A DNA stretch of 59,192 nucleotides. It comes from Dehalococcoidia bacterium. Its GTDB lineage: Bacteria > Chloroflexota > Dehalococcoidia > UBA2979. Each line of letters opens with the position of its first letter. The stretch's first letter is position 1. The DNA lies in assembly GCA_009379925.1 (NCBI GenBank), contig WHSU01000018.1, positions 1-59,192 on the forward strand, written 5' to 3'. This document shows positions 1-8,027 of the stretch, in pieces. Below the pieces are notes generated by a model. The model was given only the letters and a program-made list of their open reading frames with translations, was not told the DNA's origin and did not search any database. A program made the translations under genes and the position numbers.

Positions 1-562
1 AGCCGCCGTTCGCCGGCTTCACGAAGCACGGGTAACCGAGGATGCGCTCGGCCTCGCGGACGGCGGCGTCCGCGGCGCCCTCGAGGTCGCGATCGCGCAG
101 CACGAGGTAGCGCGCCTGCGGCAGCCCGGCCGCCTCGAAGACCGCGCGCATCAGCTCCTTGTCCATGCCGACGGCGCTGGCGGCGACGCCGGGGCCGACG
201 TAGGGCAGGTCGGCCATCTCCAGCAGGCCCTGCAGCGTGCCGTCCTCGCCGAACGTGCCGTGCACGATGGGGAAGACGACATCCATGCCGGCGAGCGCGG
301 CCATCACGGCGGCGTAGGACAGCGCACCCTCGCCCGGGTCCTCGCCGATGCCGCGCGTCTCGCCCGCGTCGACGCGTTCGAGGCGGCGCCGGGTCTCCTC
401 TGGCGTGAGCCATGCGCCTCCGCGGGTGATGGCGAAGGGGACGACCTCGAAGCGAGCGGGGTCGGACTCGCGCATGATCGAGCGCGCGGAGGTCACCGAC
501 ACCTCGTGCTCGGTGGAGCGGCCACCGAAGATGACCGCCAGGCGCTCGCGCGGGCCGGTCAC
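1..562 (-). CDS. ddl: D-alanine--D-alanine ligase, N-terminal part (cut by window start)
   Basis: This gene is open to the left window edge. It starts at a GTG (562-560) that overlaps the murC stop as GTGA. The visible 187 residues include the N-terminal Ddl signature IFGGRSTEHEVSV, then VHGTFGEDGTLQGLLE, YVGPGVAASAVGMDKELM, and GYPCFVKPANGG at the edge. Those are the substrate loop and the start of the ATP-grasp domain. The family makes D-Ala-D-Ala in the cytoplasm for the MurF step. It is the last visible gene of the dcw operon, immediately after murC. The ATP-grasp catalytic half lies outside the window and cannot be judged. Confidence 0.95.
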   Translation of the reverse strand, partial: MTGPRERLAVIFGGRSTEHEVSVTSARSIMRESDPARFEVVPFAITRGGAWLTPEETRRRLERVDAGETRGIGEDPGEGALSYAAVMAALAGMDVVFPIVHGTFGEDGTLQGLLEMADLPYVGPGVAASAVGMDKELMRAVFEAAGLPQARYLVLRDRDLEGAADAAVREAERILGYPCFVKPANGG

Positions 563-1995
563 AGGCGCGCCTCCAGCCGCTGGCGGACCATGGGACCGAG
601 TTCGGTCACGTCGCCGGCGCCGACCGTGAAGAACACGTCGCCCGGCCGCAGGTCGGCGGCGATGCGGTCTGCAGCCTCCTCGAAGCTGTCGAGGTATTCG
701 GCGCGGGGCTTCACGATCTCCGCGGCCAGCGCGCGTGCGTCCATGCCCTGGTCCTCGTCCTCGCGCGCGGCGTACGTGCGGAGCACGTAGAGGGCGTTCA
801 GCCCCTCGAAGCAGGTGCGGAAGCCCTCCAGGAGGTAGCGGGAGCGCGAGTAGGTGTGTGGCTGGAAGCAGGCGACCAGGCGGCGGCCCGGGTAGCGCTG
901 GCGGGCGGCGCTGACCAGCACGCGCACCTCGGTCGGGTGGTGCGAGTAGTCGTCGACGAGCGTGATCGGCCCCTCGGGCGTCGCCAACTCGGCGAGCACG
1001 TCGAAGCGGCGCCGCGCGCCGGTGAAGCGCTCCACGGCCTGGACCGCGCGGTGGAAGTCGACGCCGGCGCGCATCGCGGCGGCGAGCGCGCCGAGGGCGT
1101 TCGCGACGTTGTGGCGGCCGGGGAGCGAGAGCGAGAGCCGGCCGAGGCGCGTGCCATCCAGGCTGACCCAGCAGTCGAGTCCGCCGTGGTCGTTGCGGCG
1201 CAGGCCGGTGGCGCGCCACTCGACGTCCTCGGAGTCGATCGCGTACCGCTCGACCCTGGCGCCGGCGGCGCGGCGCTGCTCGCCGAGCTCGACGGCCCAC
1301 GGCGAATCGCCGCACACAATGAGGGTGCCGTCCGGGCTGACACGCTCCGCGAACTGCCGGAAGGCATCGCGCAGGCGCGCCTCCGAGCCGAAATAGTCCA
1401 GGTGGTCGCTCTCGATGTTCGTGATCACGGCGATGCGCGGTGCGTACTGGAGGAACGCCTCCGCGTACTCGTCCGCTTCGACCACGGCGTAGCGGCCGGC
1501 GCCGTCCCGAGCGTTCCCGCCCAGCTCGGGCGCGTCGCCGCCGATCAGCACCAGCGGGTCGAGGTCGCCGCGCACCGTCATCAGACCGAGCAGCGAGGTG
1601 GTGGTGGTCTTGCCGTGCGTCCCGGCGATCGCGAGCACCTCGCGGTCCGCGATCAGGCGCTGCACCATCTCGGCGCGCAAGACTACGGGGATGCCTCGTT
1701 CGCGGGCGGCGAGCAGTTCGGGGTTGTCAGACTTCGCGGCGGCCGTGGTCACCAGCAGCTCCGCGCGGCCGATGTTGGAGGCGGCGTGGCCTCGGTAGAT
1801 TGTGGCGCCACCCTGCTCGAGGCGTTCGGTGTACTCGGACGGCGAGAGGTCGGAACCGGTGACGGTGTGGCCACGCTGGAGCAGCACCTGGCCGATGGCG
1901 GACATGTGGACGCCACCGGCGCCCACCAGGTGGACCCGCTTCGGGACGACGGCGCGCGCGTGCGCCTGCTGGCGCGGCTTCAGGCCCATGATCAC
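559..1995 (-). CDS. murC: UDP-N-acetylmuramate--L-alanine ligase MurC
   Basis: This cytoplasmic Mur ligase adds L-alanine to UDP-MurNAc. The 478-residue product has an N-terminal Rossmann domain (VHLVGAGGVHMSAIGQ, about residues 22-37). The Mur-ligase ATP loop is IAGTHGKTTTTSLLG, about residues 122-136. It also has ESDHLDYF and the C-terminal domain motif DDYSHHPTEV, typical of MurC rather than MurD/E/F. The start is taken as GTG 1995, which overlaps the murG stop (GTGA). An ATG two codons in (1989) is an alternative. The stop overlaps the ddl start. The length is normal for the family. Confidence 0.96.
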   Translation of the reverse strand: MIMGLKPRQQAHARAVVPKRVHLVGAGGVHMSAIGQVLLQRGHTVTGSDLSPSEYTERLEQGGATIYRGHAASNIGRAELLVTTAAAKSDNPELLAARERGIPVVLRAEMVQRLIADREVLAIAGTHGKTTTTSLLGLMTVRGDLDPLVLIGGDAPELGGNARDGAGRYAVVEADEYAEAFLQYAPRIAVITNIESDHLDYFGSEARLRDAFRQFAERVSPDGTLIVCGDSPWAVELGEQRRAAGARVERYAIDSEDVEWRATGLRRNDHGGLDCWVSLDGTRLGRLSLSLPGRHNVANALGALAAAMRAGVDFHRAVQAVERFTGARRRFDVLAELATPEGPITLVDDYSHHPTEVRVLVSAARQRYPGRRLVACFQPHTYSRSRYLLEGFRTCFEGLNALYVLRTYAAREDEDQGMDARALAAEIVKPRAEYLDSFEEAADRIAADLRPGDVFFTVGAGDVTELGPMVRQRLEARL

Positions 1996-3068
1996 GCTGC
2001 CACCTCTCGGAGCAGCGAGGCCAGGCGTTCGGCCGCCTCCGGGCGCGCGAGGGCGCGCATGGCCTCCGCCATGGCGGCACGCCGCTCGTCGTTGTCGAGC
2101 AGCATCGCGATGGTGTCCTCGAGGTCATCGATCTCGCGCGTGGAGAGCACGGTCGCCGCGCCGCGCTCCTCCAGGAAGCGCGCGTTGTCGTGCTGATCCG
2201 AGAACTCGCCGGGGATCACCACCGCCGGGAGTCCGGAGGCCGGCAGCTCGCCGAGCGTCGAGGCCCCGGCGCGGGTCACCGCCAGGTCGGCGGCGGCCAT
2301 CGCCCATGCCATGTCCTCGGTGTAGGCGTAGAGGTGATAGCGGTTGCGCAGCCACTCCGGCAGACGCTCGCGTTCGCGCCGCAGCCAGTGCTCCTCGCCC
2401 GGGCCGCAGACGTGGAGCACCTGCGCGCGCTCCAGCAGGTTGCGCAGCGCCTTGCTCACGACGAGGTTGATCTGATGCGCACCCAGGGAGCCGCCGGCGA
2501 TCAGCACGGTGCGCAACGCGGGGTCGAGCTCGAACCGGCGGATGCCCTCCTCCCGCGTGGCCTGCGCGAACTGGGCGCGCAGCGGGTAGCCGGTGACGAC
2601 CGCCTTCGTCGAGGAGACGTACTCCAGGGAGCCCTCGACCGTGCAGGCGATGCGCGTGGCGTAACGCGCGAGGAAGCGGACGGCCCAGCCGGGACGCACG
2701 TCCGGCAGGAAGACGACCAGCGGTATGCCTCGCTTGCCGGCGGCGCGGCCGACCGGCGCGGCGGCGTAGCCCCCCGTAGCGAAGACCGCGGCGGGCGCAT
2801 CCTGCTCCAGGTACTCGGAGGCAACTCGCGTCCCGCGCAGCAGGTTCCACGTGCCGCCCAGGAGCCGGAGCGGCGAGCGGCCACGGACCTGCGAGGCCGG
2901 CGTGACGCGGTACGGGATGTCGGCGGCCGTCGCCAGCGCGTGCTCCGGCCCGTTCGCGGTGCCGTAGTAGATCAACTCGGTGCCCGAGGTGCGCCGAAGC
3001 TGCTCGGCGACCGCGATCGCCGGGTAGGCGTGGCCGCCGGTGCCGCCACCGGCCAGGGCGAACTTCAT
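1992..3068 (-). CDS. murG: UDP-GlcNAc transferase MurG
   Basis: MurG adds GlcNAc to lipid I on the inner membrane face to make lipid II. The open frame runs far upstream, but the true start is ATG 3068. It begins MKFALAGGGTGGHAYPAIAV, the glycine-rich G-loop of GT28 enzymes, and overlaps the ftsW stop as ATGA. The product is 358 residues. The C-terminal half carries AGGSLGAHQIN, then DLAVTRAGASTLGEL and IPGEFSDQHDNARFLEERGA. These are the usual nucleotide-sugar binding motifs. It sits between ftsW and murC in a translationally coupled series. Confidence 0.96.
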   Translation of the reverse strand: MKFALAGGGTGGHAYPAIAVAEQLRRTSGTELIYYGTANGPEHALATAADIPYRVTPASQVRGRSPLRLLGGTWNLLRGTRVASEYLEQDAPAAVFATGGYAAAPVGRAAGKRGIPLVVFLPDVRPGWAVRFLARYATRIACTVEGSLEYVSSTKAVVTGYPLRAQFAQATREEGIRRFELDPALRTVLIAGGSLGAHQINLVVSKALRNLLERAQVLHVCGPGEEHWLRRERERLPEWLRNRYHLYAYTEDMAWAMAAADLAVTRAGASTLGELPASGLPAVVIPGEFSDQHDNARFLEERGAATVLSTREIDDLEDTIAMLLDNDERRAAMAEAMRALARPEAAERLASLLREVAA

Positions 3069-4258
3069 CGCGCACCGCCCGTCGATGGCTGATGGCGGCG
3101 GAGCACCCCGCGGCTCGGTTCCTCCTGCACGCGCTCGAGCGCCGCGTAGCGCGAGACGGAGAGCAGGACACCGACGGCCGCCATGGTGGCGATGAGGGCG
3201 GTGGAGCCGAAGGAGATGAACGGCAGCGGGACCCCGGTGAACGGGATGAGGCGCGTGACGCCGCCGACATTGATCAGCATCTGGAAGCCGATCCAGGCGA
3301 CGACGCCGGTGGCGATCAGGGAGCCGAAGGGGTCCGCGGCACGCCTGGCGATGAGCCACCCGCGCCAGAGCAGCAGGGCGAACAGGAGGATCACGAGGAC
3401 GGTGCCGATGAGCCCCAGCTCCTCGCCGATGATGGCCATGATGCCGTCCGTGTGGGAGCCATAGACATAGCCGAACTTCTGCCTCGAGACCCCCAGGCCC
3501 ATCCCGGTGATGCCGCCCGAACCGAAGGCGACGAGCAGCTGGAGGGTGTGGAAGCCGACGCCCAGCGGGTCCGACTCGGCGTCGGTGAAGGAAAGCAGGC
3601 GGTCCATGCGGTGCCCGCCCGAGAGCACCAGCACGACGGCGGTGAGCCCGACGGTGGCGACGAGCATCATCACGTGCGACAGGCGGGCGCCCGCCACGAA
3701 GAAAAGCGTGCCGGTGATCAGCGCGACGATCATGAAGGTGCCGAAGTCCGGCTGCAGCATGATGAGGGCGCCGACGATGCCCACCATGCCGACGAACGGG
3801 ACCACGCCCAGAGCGAAGTCCTGGACGATCGTGCCCTTCGAGGCGAGCCACGCGGCGAGGTAGATCAGCACCGCGAGCTTGGCGAATTCGCTGGGCTGGA
3901 AGGCGGGCAGCGGTCCGACCTGGAGCCAGCTCTCGGCGCCGTACGCCTCCACGCCGAAGCCCGGCACGAGAACCGCGGAGAGCGTCGCGAGCGCGCCCAG
4001 CATGAGCAATGGACTGAGGCGGAGCAGGATGCGGTAGTCGATGTTCATCGCGACCACCAGCGCGAGGAAGCCGACGGCGGCGCCCACGGCCTGACGGCGG
4101 ATGAAGTAGTTCGCGTCGTCGAACTCCAGGTAGCCCACGGCGTACGAGGAGGAGTAGACCGCGATCAGCCCGATCAGCAGCAACACGATCACGGTCGTGA
4201 GCAGCAGGTAGTCGGGCGCATGGCGCGCGACACGGGGGCGGGAAGCGACGCGCGCCAT
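3065..4258 (-). CDS. ftsW: SEDS peptidoglycan glycosyltransferase FtsW
   Basis: This is a polytopic SEDS-family protein (397 residues, about ten membrane segments) that polymerises lipid II at the septum with its partner class B PBP. Visible family motifs are LPAFQPSEFAKLAVLIYLA, LQPDFGTFMI, GIMAIIGEELGLIG, and LPFISFGSTALIA near the C terminus. A short basic N terminus (MARVASRPRVARHAPD) precedes the first membrane helix. Its position between murD and murG favours FtsW over RodA. Its cognate PBP is probably the ftsI gene of the same operon. The stop overlaps the murG start, and the start is adjacent to the murD stop. Confidence 0.95.
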   Translation of the reverse strand: MARVASRPRVARHAPDYLLLTTVIVLLLIGLIAVYSSSYAVGYLEFDDANYFIRRQAVGAAVGFLALVVAMNIDYRILLRLSPLLMLGALATLSAVLVPGFGVEAYGAESWLQVGPLPAFQPSEFAKLAVLIYLAAWLASKGTIVQDFALGVVPFVGMVGIVGALIMLQPDFGTFMIVALITGTLFFVAGARLSHVMMLVATVGLTAVVLVLSGGHRMDRLLSFTDAESDPLGVGFHTLQLLVAFGSGGITGMGLGVSRQKFGYVYGSHTDGIMAIIGEELGLIGTVLVILLFALLLWRGWLIARRAADPFGSLIATGVVAWIGFQMLINVGGVTRLIPFTGVPLPFISFGSTALIATMAAVGVLLSVSRYAALERVQEEPSRGVLRRHQPSTGGAR

Positions 4259-5637
4259 CAGTCCGCCCCCAGTGACTGCACGGCCTGGACGAATGCGCGG
4301 CCACGCGCCTCGAAGTTCGGGTAGGCGTCGAAGGAGGTGCCGGCGGGTGAGAAGAGCACGACGTCACCCGGGCGCGCGAGCCGGGAGGCGGCGCGCACGG
4401 CGTCCTCGACGCCGGTGGCCTGCTCGACGCGCGGACGGCCGCCGGTGGCGGCCTCCCGAACGGCCGAGGCGAACAGGTCGGCGGCTTCGCCGAAGGTGAC
4501 GACGGCGCGGCAGTGCTGCTGCGCCTCGCGCGCCAGTTCCCCCATCGGCAGGTGCTTCTCCCGGCCACCGAGGAGCAGCACAACCGTCTCGGTGAACGAG
4601 CGGATCCCGGCCAGCGTGCGCTCCGGCGTGGTGGCGATGGAGTCGTTGATGTACTGCGCCCCGCCGTGCATCCCCACCGGCTGGAGACGGTGCGCGACGC
4701 CCTCAAAGCCGCGCACGGCGCCGGCGATGGCGGCGTCGTCCAGGTCGAGCTGCGCGGCGAGCGCGACCGCGGCGAGCACGTTCGCGACGTTATGTTCGCC
4801 ACGCAGGCGGATCTCGTCGCGCGGCAGCACCGCGCGCTCCTCGCCGCCCGTGCGGCGCACGACGGCGCCCCCGCGCAGCATCGCGCCGTCGCCCGGCACG
4901 TCACGGTGCATGGAGGTCATCGCGACGGCGGCCGGCGCCTCCGTGGCGAAGCCGGCGCACACCTCGTCGTCCAGGTTGAGCACAACGCAGTCGCCCTGGC
5001 CCTGGTACTCGAAGATGCGGCGCTTGAGGGCGACGTACTCGGCCCAGGAGAAGCGGTCGAGGTGATTGGGGGTGACGTTGGTCACGCAGGCTAGGTGCGG
5101 GCTGTGCCCGACCGACTGGAGTTGCGTGTGCGACAACTCGACGACCACGCGTGTCTCCGGGCGGACGCGGTCGAGCATCGACAGCATGCCGACGCCGATG
5201 TTGCCGGCGACCACGTAGTCAGCGCCCGCCTCGGCCAGCATCGCGCCGAGCAGGGCGGTCGTGGTGGTCTTGCCGGAGGAGCCGGTGATGCCGGTGAGGG
5301 GGGCAGGGCAGCGGTCCATGAAGAGGGCGGTCATGGAGGAGATGGGGACGCCTCGCTCGCGCGCCTCGCGCAACGCGGGGAGCTCGGCAGGGACTCCCTG
5401 GGAGACGAAGACGGCATCGGCAGTGACGAGGTCCTCCGGGCGGTTGGCGCCGAGCGAGAGGACGGGCGCGGCAGCCTCGATGGCCGCCAGCGCGTCGCCC
5501 AGCGCCTCGGGTGGACGGGCGTCGGAGACCGTGACGCGGGCGCCCTCAGCCGAGAGGTATCGCACGAGGTCGATCCCTTCGATGCCCAGCCCGACGACGG
5601 TCACGCGCGCCCCCTGGAGATTCGGTACAGGCGTCAT
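4258..5637 (-). CDS. murD: UDP-MurNAc-L-Ala--D-glutamate ligase MurD
   Basis: MurD adds D-glutamate to UDP-MurNAc-L-Ala in the cytoplasm. The 459-residue product begins with a Rossmann-like domain (RVTVVGLGIEGIDLVRYL). The ATP loop is ITGSSGKTTTTALLG at about residues 116-130. VTNVTPNHLDRF, GEHNVANVLAA and FINDS-like YINDSIATTPE follow, and VLLLGGREKHLPM opens the C-terminal domain. The ATG at 5637 follows the mraY stop by 30 bp, one of the few real gaps in this operon. The length and motifs are typical of the family. Confidence 0.96.
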   Translation of the reverse strand: MTPVPNLQGARVTVVGLGIEGIDLVRYLSAEGARVTVSDARPPEALGDALAAIEAAAPVLSLGANRPEDLVTADAVFVSQGVPAELPALREARERGVPISSMTALFMDRCPAPLTGITGSSGKTTTTALLGAMLAEAGADYVVAGNIGVGMLSMLDRVRPETRVVVELSHTQLQSVGHSPHLACVTNVTPNHLDRFSWAEYVALKRRIFEYQGQGDCVVLNLDDEVCAGFATEAPAAVAMTSMHRDVPGDGAMLRGGAVVRRTGGEERAVLPRDEIRLRGEHNVANVLAAVALAAQLDLDDAAIAGAVRGFEGVAHRLQPVGMHGGAQYINDSIATTPERTLAGIRSFTETVVLLLGGREKHLPMGELAREAQQHCRAVVTFGEAADLFASAVREAATGGRPRVEQATGVEDAVRAASRLARPGDVVLFSPAGTSFDAYPNFEARGRAFVQAVQSLGAD

Positions 5638-5667
5638 AGCGGATGATCCGTAGTTCGCTGCACGGTA

Positions 5668-6633
5668 TCACACCGCCAACGCCAGTGCGATGCCAACCAT
5701 CGCGCCGGCGAACCCGATGAGCCACAGCCGGATCACAACCTGCGGCTCACTCCACCCCACCAGCTCGAAGTGGTTGTGCAGGGGCGCCTTGCGGAAGAGC
5801 CGCCGCCCGCCGGTGGTCTGGAAGTAGGCAATCTGAATCACATCGGACAGCGCCTCCGCGACGAAGACGATCCCGATGATCGGAAGGAGCAGCCAGTGGC
5901 CCGTCATGAGGGCCACTGTGGCCAGGACGGCGCCCAGCGGGAGTGCTCCGGTGTCGCCCATAAACACCTGCGCGGGGTGGGCGTTGTACCAGAGGAAGCC
6001 GAGCAGGGCGCCCACGACGGTGAACGAGTAGGTCGCCAGGTAATCCTGGCCCTGCACGAACCCGATGATCGCGTAGGCCCCGAAGGCAATGGCCGCCGTG
6101 CCACCCAGCAGCCCGTCCAACCCGTCCGTGATCGAGACAGCGCTGGTGGTGGCAAAGAACGTCAGCCATGCAATGACGAGATAGGCGGGCCCCAGCTCGA
6201 CCTGCCCACCCCACGGGATGTTCACGCTCTCCGCCTCGAGGCCCCAGTACGCGGTGCCCGCGACGATGGCGCCGAGGACCGCGAGGAAGGCGAACTTCAC
6301 GCGCCAGGTCAGCCCGCGCCGCGTGCCGCCGCCGACCAGCGTCCCGGAGTCGTCCCAGATTCCGATGGCCATCGTGGCGCCGAGGACGGCGAGCGGCAGC
6401 AGGATCGAGAAGCGGTCGTTGACCAGGTTGGTGGGGATGGTCACGAGCGCTACGGTGCCCCAGATGATGATGCCGCCCATGGTCGGCGTGCCCGCCTTGG
6501 TAGCGTGGCTCGACGGCTGGTCCTCCGAGATCGCCTTGCCGAACTTCTTCGCGCTGAGCCACGCGATCACGGGCCGTCCGAGCAGCAGCGCCACCAGGAA
6601 GGCCGACCCGCCGACGAAGAGCGCGTAGATCAC
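5668..6633 (-). CDS. mraY: Phospho-N-acetylmuramoyl-pentapeptide transferase MraY
   Basis: MraY transfers phospho-MurNAc-pentapeptide to undecaprenyl phosphate, making lipid I. The 321-residue protein has about ten membrane segments. Family motifs are HATKAGTPTMGG near residue 45, the Asp pair in IWDDSGTLVGGG, TDGLDGLLGG, FMGDTGALPLG, and the histidine loop KAPLHNHFELVGWSE near the C terminus. It starts at GTG 6633, which overlaps the murF stop as GTGA. The substrate Asp-Asp region is followed by SGTLVGG, which is slightly divergent from common sequences. The other motifs make the call safe. Confidence 0.96.
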   Translation of the reverse strand: MIYALFVGGSAFLVALLLGRPVIAWLSAKKFGKAISEDQPSSHATKAGTPTMGGIIIWGTVALVTIPTNLVNDRFSILLPLAVLGATMAIGIWDDSGTLVGGGTRRGLTWRVKFAFLAVLGAIVAGTAYWGLEAESVNIPWGGQVELGPAYLVIAWLTFFATTSAVSITDGLDGLLGGTAAIAFGAYAIIGFVQGQDYLATYSFTVVGALLGFLWYNAHPAQVFMGDTGALPLGAVLATVALMTGHWLLLPIIGIVFVAEALSDVIQIAYFQTTGGRRLFRKAPLHNHFELVGWSEPQVVIRLWLIGFAGAMVGIALALAV

Positions 6634-8027
6634 GAAGCGCCTCCCCCTGCCGCGCGGACCAACCGCTCGACGACGGTGTCCAGCGCCAGGGCGTGCGAAC
6701 CTTTCACCAGCAGGGCGTCGCCGGGCTGCAGCACGGCGCTGACGGCCTCGAAGGCCTCGTCCGTGGAGCCCAGGTGGCGCACGCCGGCCAGCCCGTCGGC
6801 GAATGCGGTCTCCGAGATACGCCGTCCGAGGTCGCCGACCGTGAAGAGCACATCCAACACCTGGGCGGCCCGGTGGCCGACCCGTTCGTGGGCGGGCTCC
6901 GCTTCGCTACCCAGTTCGAGCATGTCGCCGAGCAGGGCGACGTGCCGCCCCGGGATCTCCACGAGCAGGTCGAGCGCGGCGAGCATGGAGGCGGGGTTGG
7001 CGTTGTAGGAGTCGTCCAGCAACGTGATGTCGCCCGGCAACTCGAGGATGCGCAGGCGCGACGGCACGTCGAGCGCCTCGATGGCGTCCGCGACCTCTTC
7101 GAAGGTGAGGCCGTCCGCGAGTCCGGCGGTCGCGGCGGCGAGGACGTTACTCATCAGGTGCGCCCCCGGCAGCGGCACGTGGACGCGCCGGGAGGCGCCC
7201 GGCGCGCTCAGGGTGAACTCGAAGCCGCCGCGGCCGTGGCTGACGGGCGTGTCCCCACGGACATCGGCGCGGCCGGCCTCGCCGAAGAGCCAGACGCGCG
7301 CCTCGGTGGCCCCGACCATGTCTCGGACGTACGGGTCGTCGGCGTTCAGCACCGCGTGGCCGTCCGAGGGCAGCGCCTCCACCAGCTCGCGCTTGGCGCG
7401 GGCGATGTTCTCGATGCTCCCGGCACGCTCCAGGTGTACTGGGCCGACGTTGAGCACGATGCCGATGCGGGGGCGCGCCCATTCGCAGAACAGGGCGATC
7501 TCGCCGGTGGTGTACATGCCCATTTCGATGACCGCCCGCTGCGTCTCCGGCCGCAGCTCCAGGAGGCACAGCGGGACGCCGATCTCGTTGTTGTAGTTCT
7601 GTTCCGAGGCCTGCACACGGTAGCGCGCGCGCAGCACAGCGGCAGTCAGCAACTTGGTCGTCGTCTTGCCCACGTTCCCCGTGACCCCGACCACCTCGAG
7701 GCCGGTCAGCCGGTCGCGCCATGCGGCGCCGAGGTGCTGAAGGGCGGCCAGCGGGTCGTCCACAATGAACCGCGCGACCGCGTCGACCCCGTCGACGTCG
7801 CGGGCGAGCAGGCAGCCCGTGGCGCCGGCGGCGACCGCGGCGGCGGCGTGCTGGTGGCCGTCAGTCTGCTCACCCGGGAGCGCCACGAAGAGGTCACCGG
7901 GGCGCGTCTGCCTCGAGTCGATCACGGCGCGCTCGAAGCGCGCGTCGGGACCCAGGCGCCGGCGGAGCCGGTCGCCGAGCGCGGCCTCCACGAAGGCCGA
8001 GTCGAGCACAGGTTCGGCGGTCATCAT
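6630..8027 (-). CDS. murF: UDP-MurNAc-tripeptide--D-Ala-D-Ala ligase MurF
   Basis: MurF adds the D-Ala-D-Ala dipeptide. The open frame extends much further upstream out of the ftsI sequence, but the start is ATG 8027. That ATG overlaps the ftsI stop (ATGA), and a second ATG follows at 8024. The 465-residue product has an N-terminal domain with IDSRQTRPGDLFVALPG. The ATP loop is GVTGNVGKTTTKLLTAAVL at about residue 112. Then come EMGMYTTGEIALFC, LNVGPVHLERAGSIENIARAK and DDSYNANPASMLAAL. The last two are specific to MurF. No murE lies between this gene and ftsI, the usual place for it. Confidence 0.95.
   Translation of the reverse strand: MMTAEPVLDSAFVEAALGDRLRRRLGPDARFERAVIDSRQTRPGDLFVALPGEQTDGHQHAAAAVAAGATGCLLARDVDGVDAVARFIVDDPLAALQHLGAAWRDRLTGLEVVGVTGNVGKTTTKLLTAAVLRARYRVQASEQNYNNEIGVPLCLLELRPETQRAVIEMGMYTTGEIALFCEWARPRIGIVLNVGPVHLERAGSIENIARAKRELVEALPSDGHAVLNADDPYVRDMVGATEARVWLFGEAGRADVRGDTPVSHGRGGFEFTLSAPGASRRVHVPLPGAHLMSNVLAAATAGLADGLTFEEVADAIEALDVPSRLRILELPGDITLLDDSYNANPASMLAALDLLVEIPGRHVALLGDMLELGSEAEPAHERVGHRAAQVLDVLFTVGDLGRRISETAFADGLAGVRHLGSTDEAFEAVSAVLQPGDALLVKGSHALALDTVVERLVRAAGGGAS

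Noticed and set aside
856..2196. Long plus-strand frames opposite the mur genes, and similar antisense frames throughout
   Set aside because: They are shadows caused by high third-position GC. Every one lies over a well-recognised gene and shows Arg/Ala/Gly-rich random composition.
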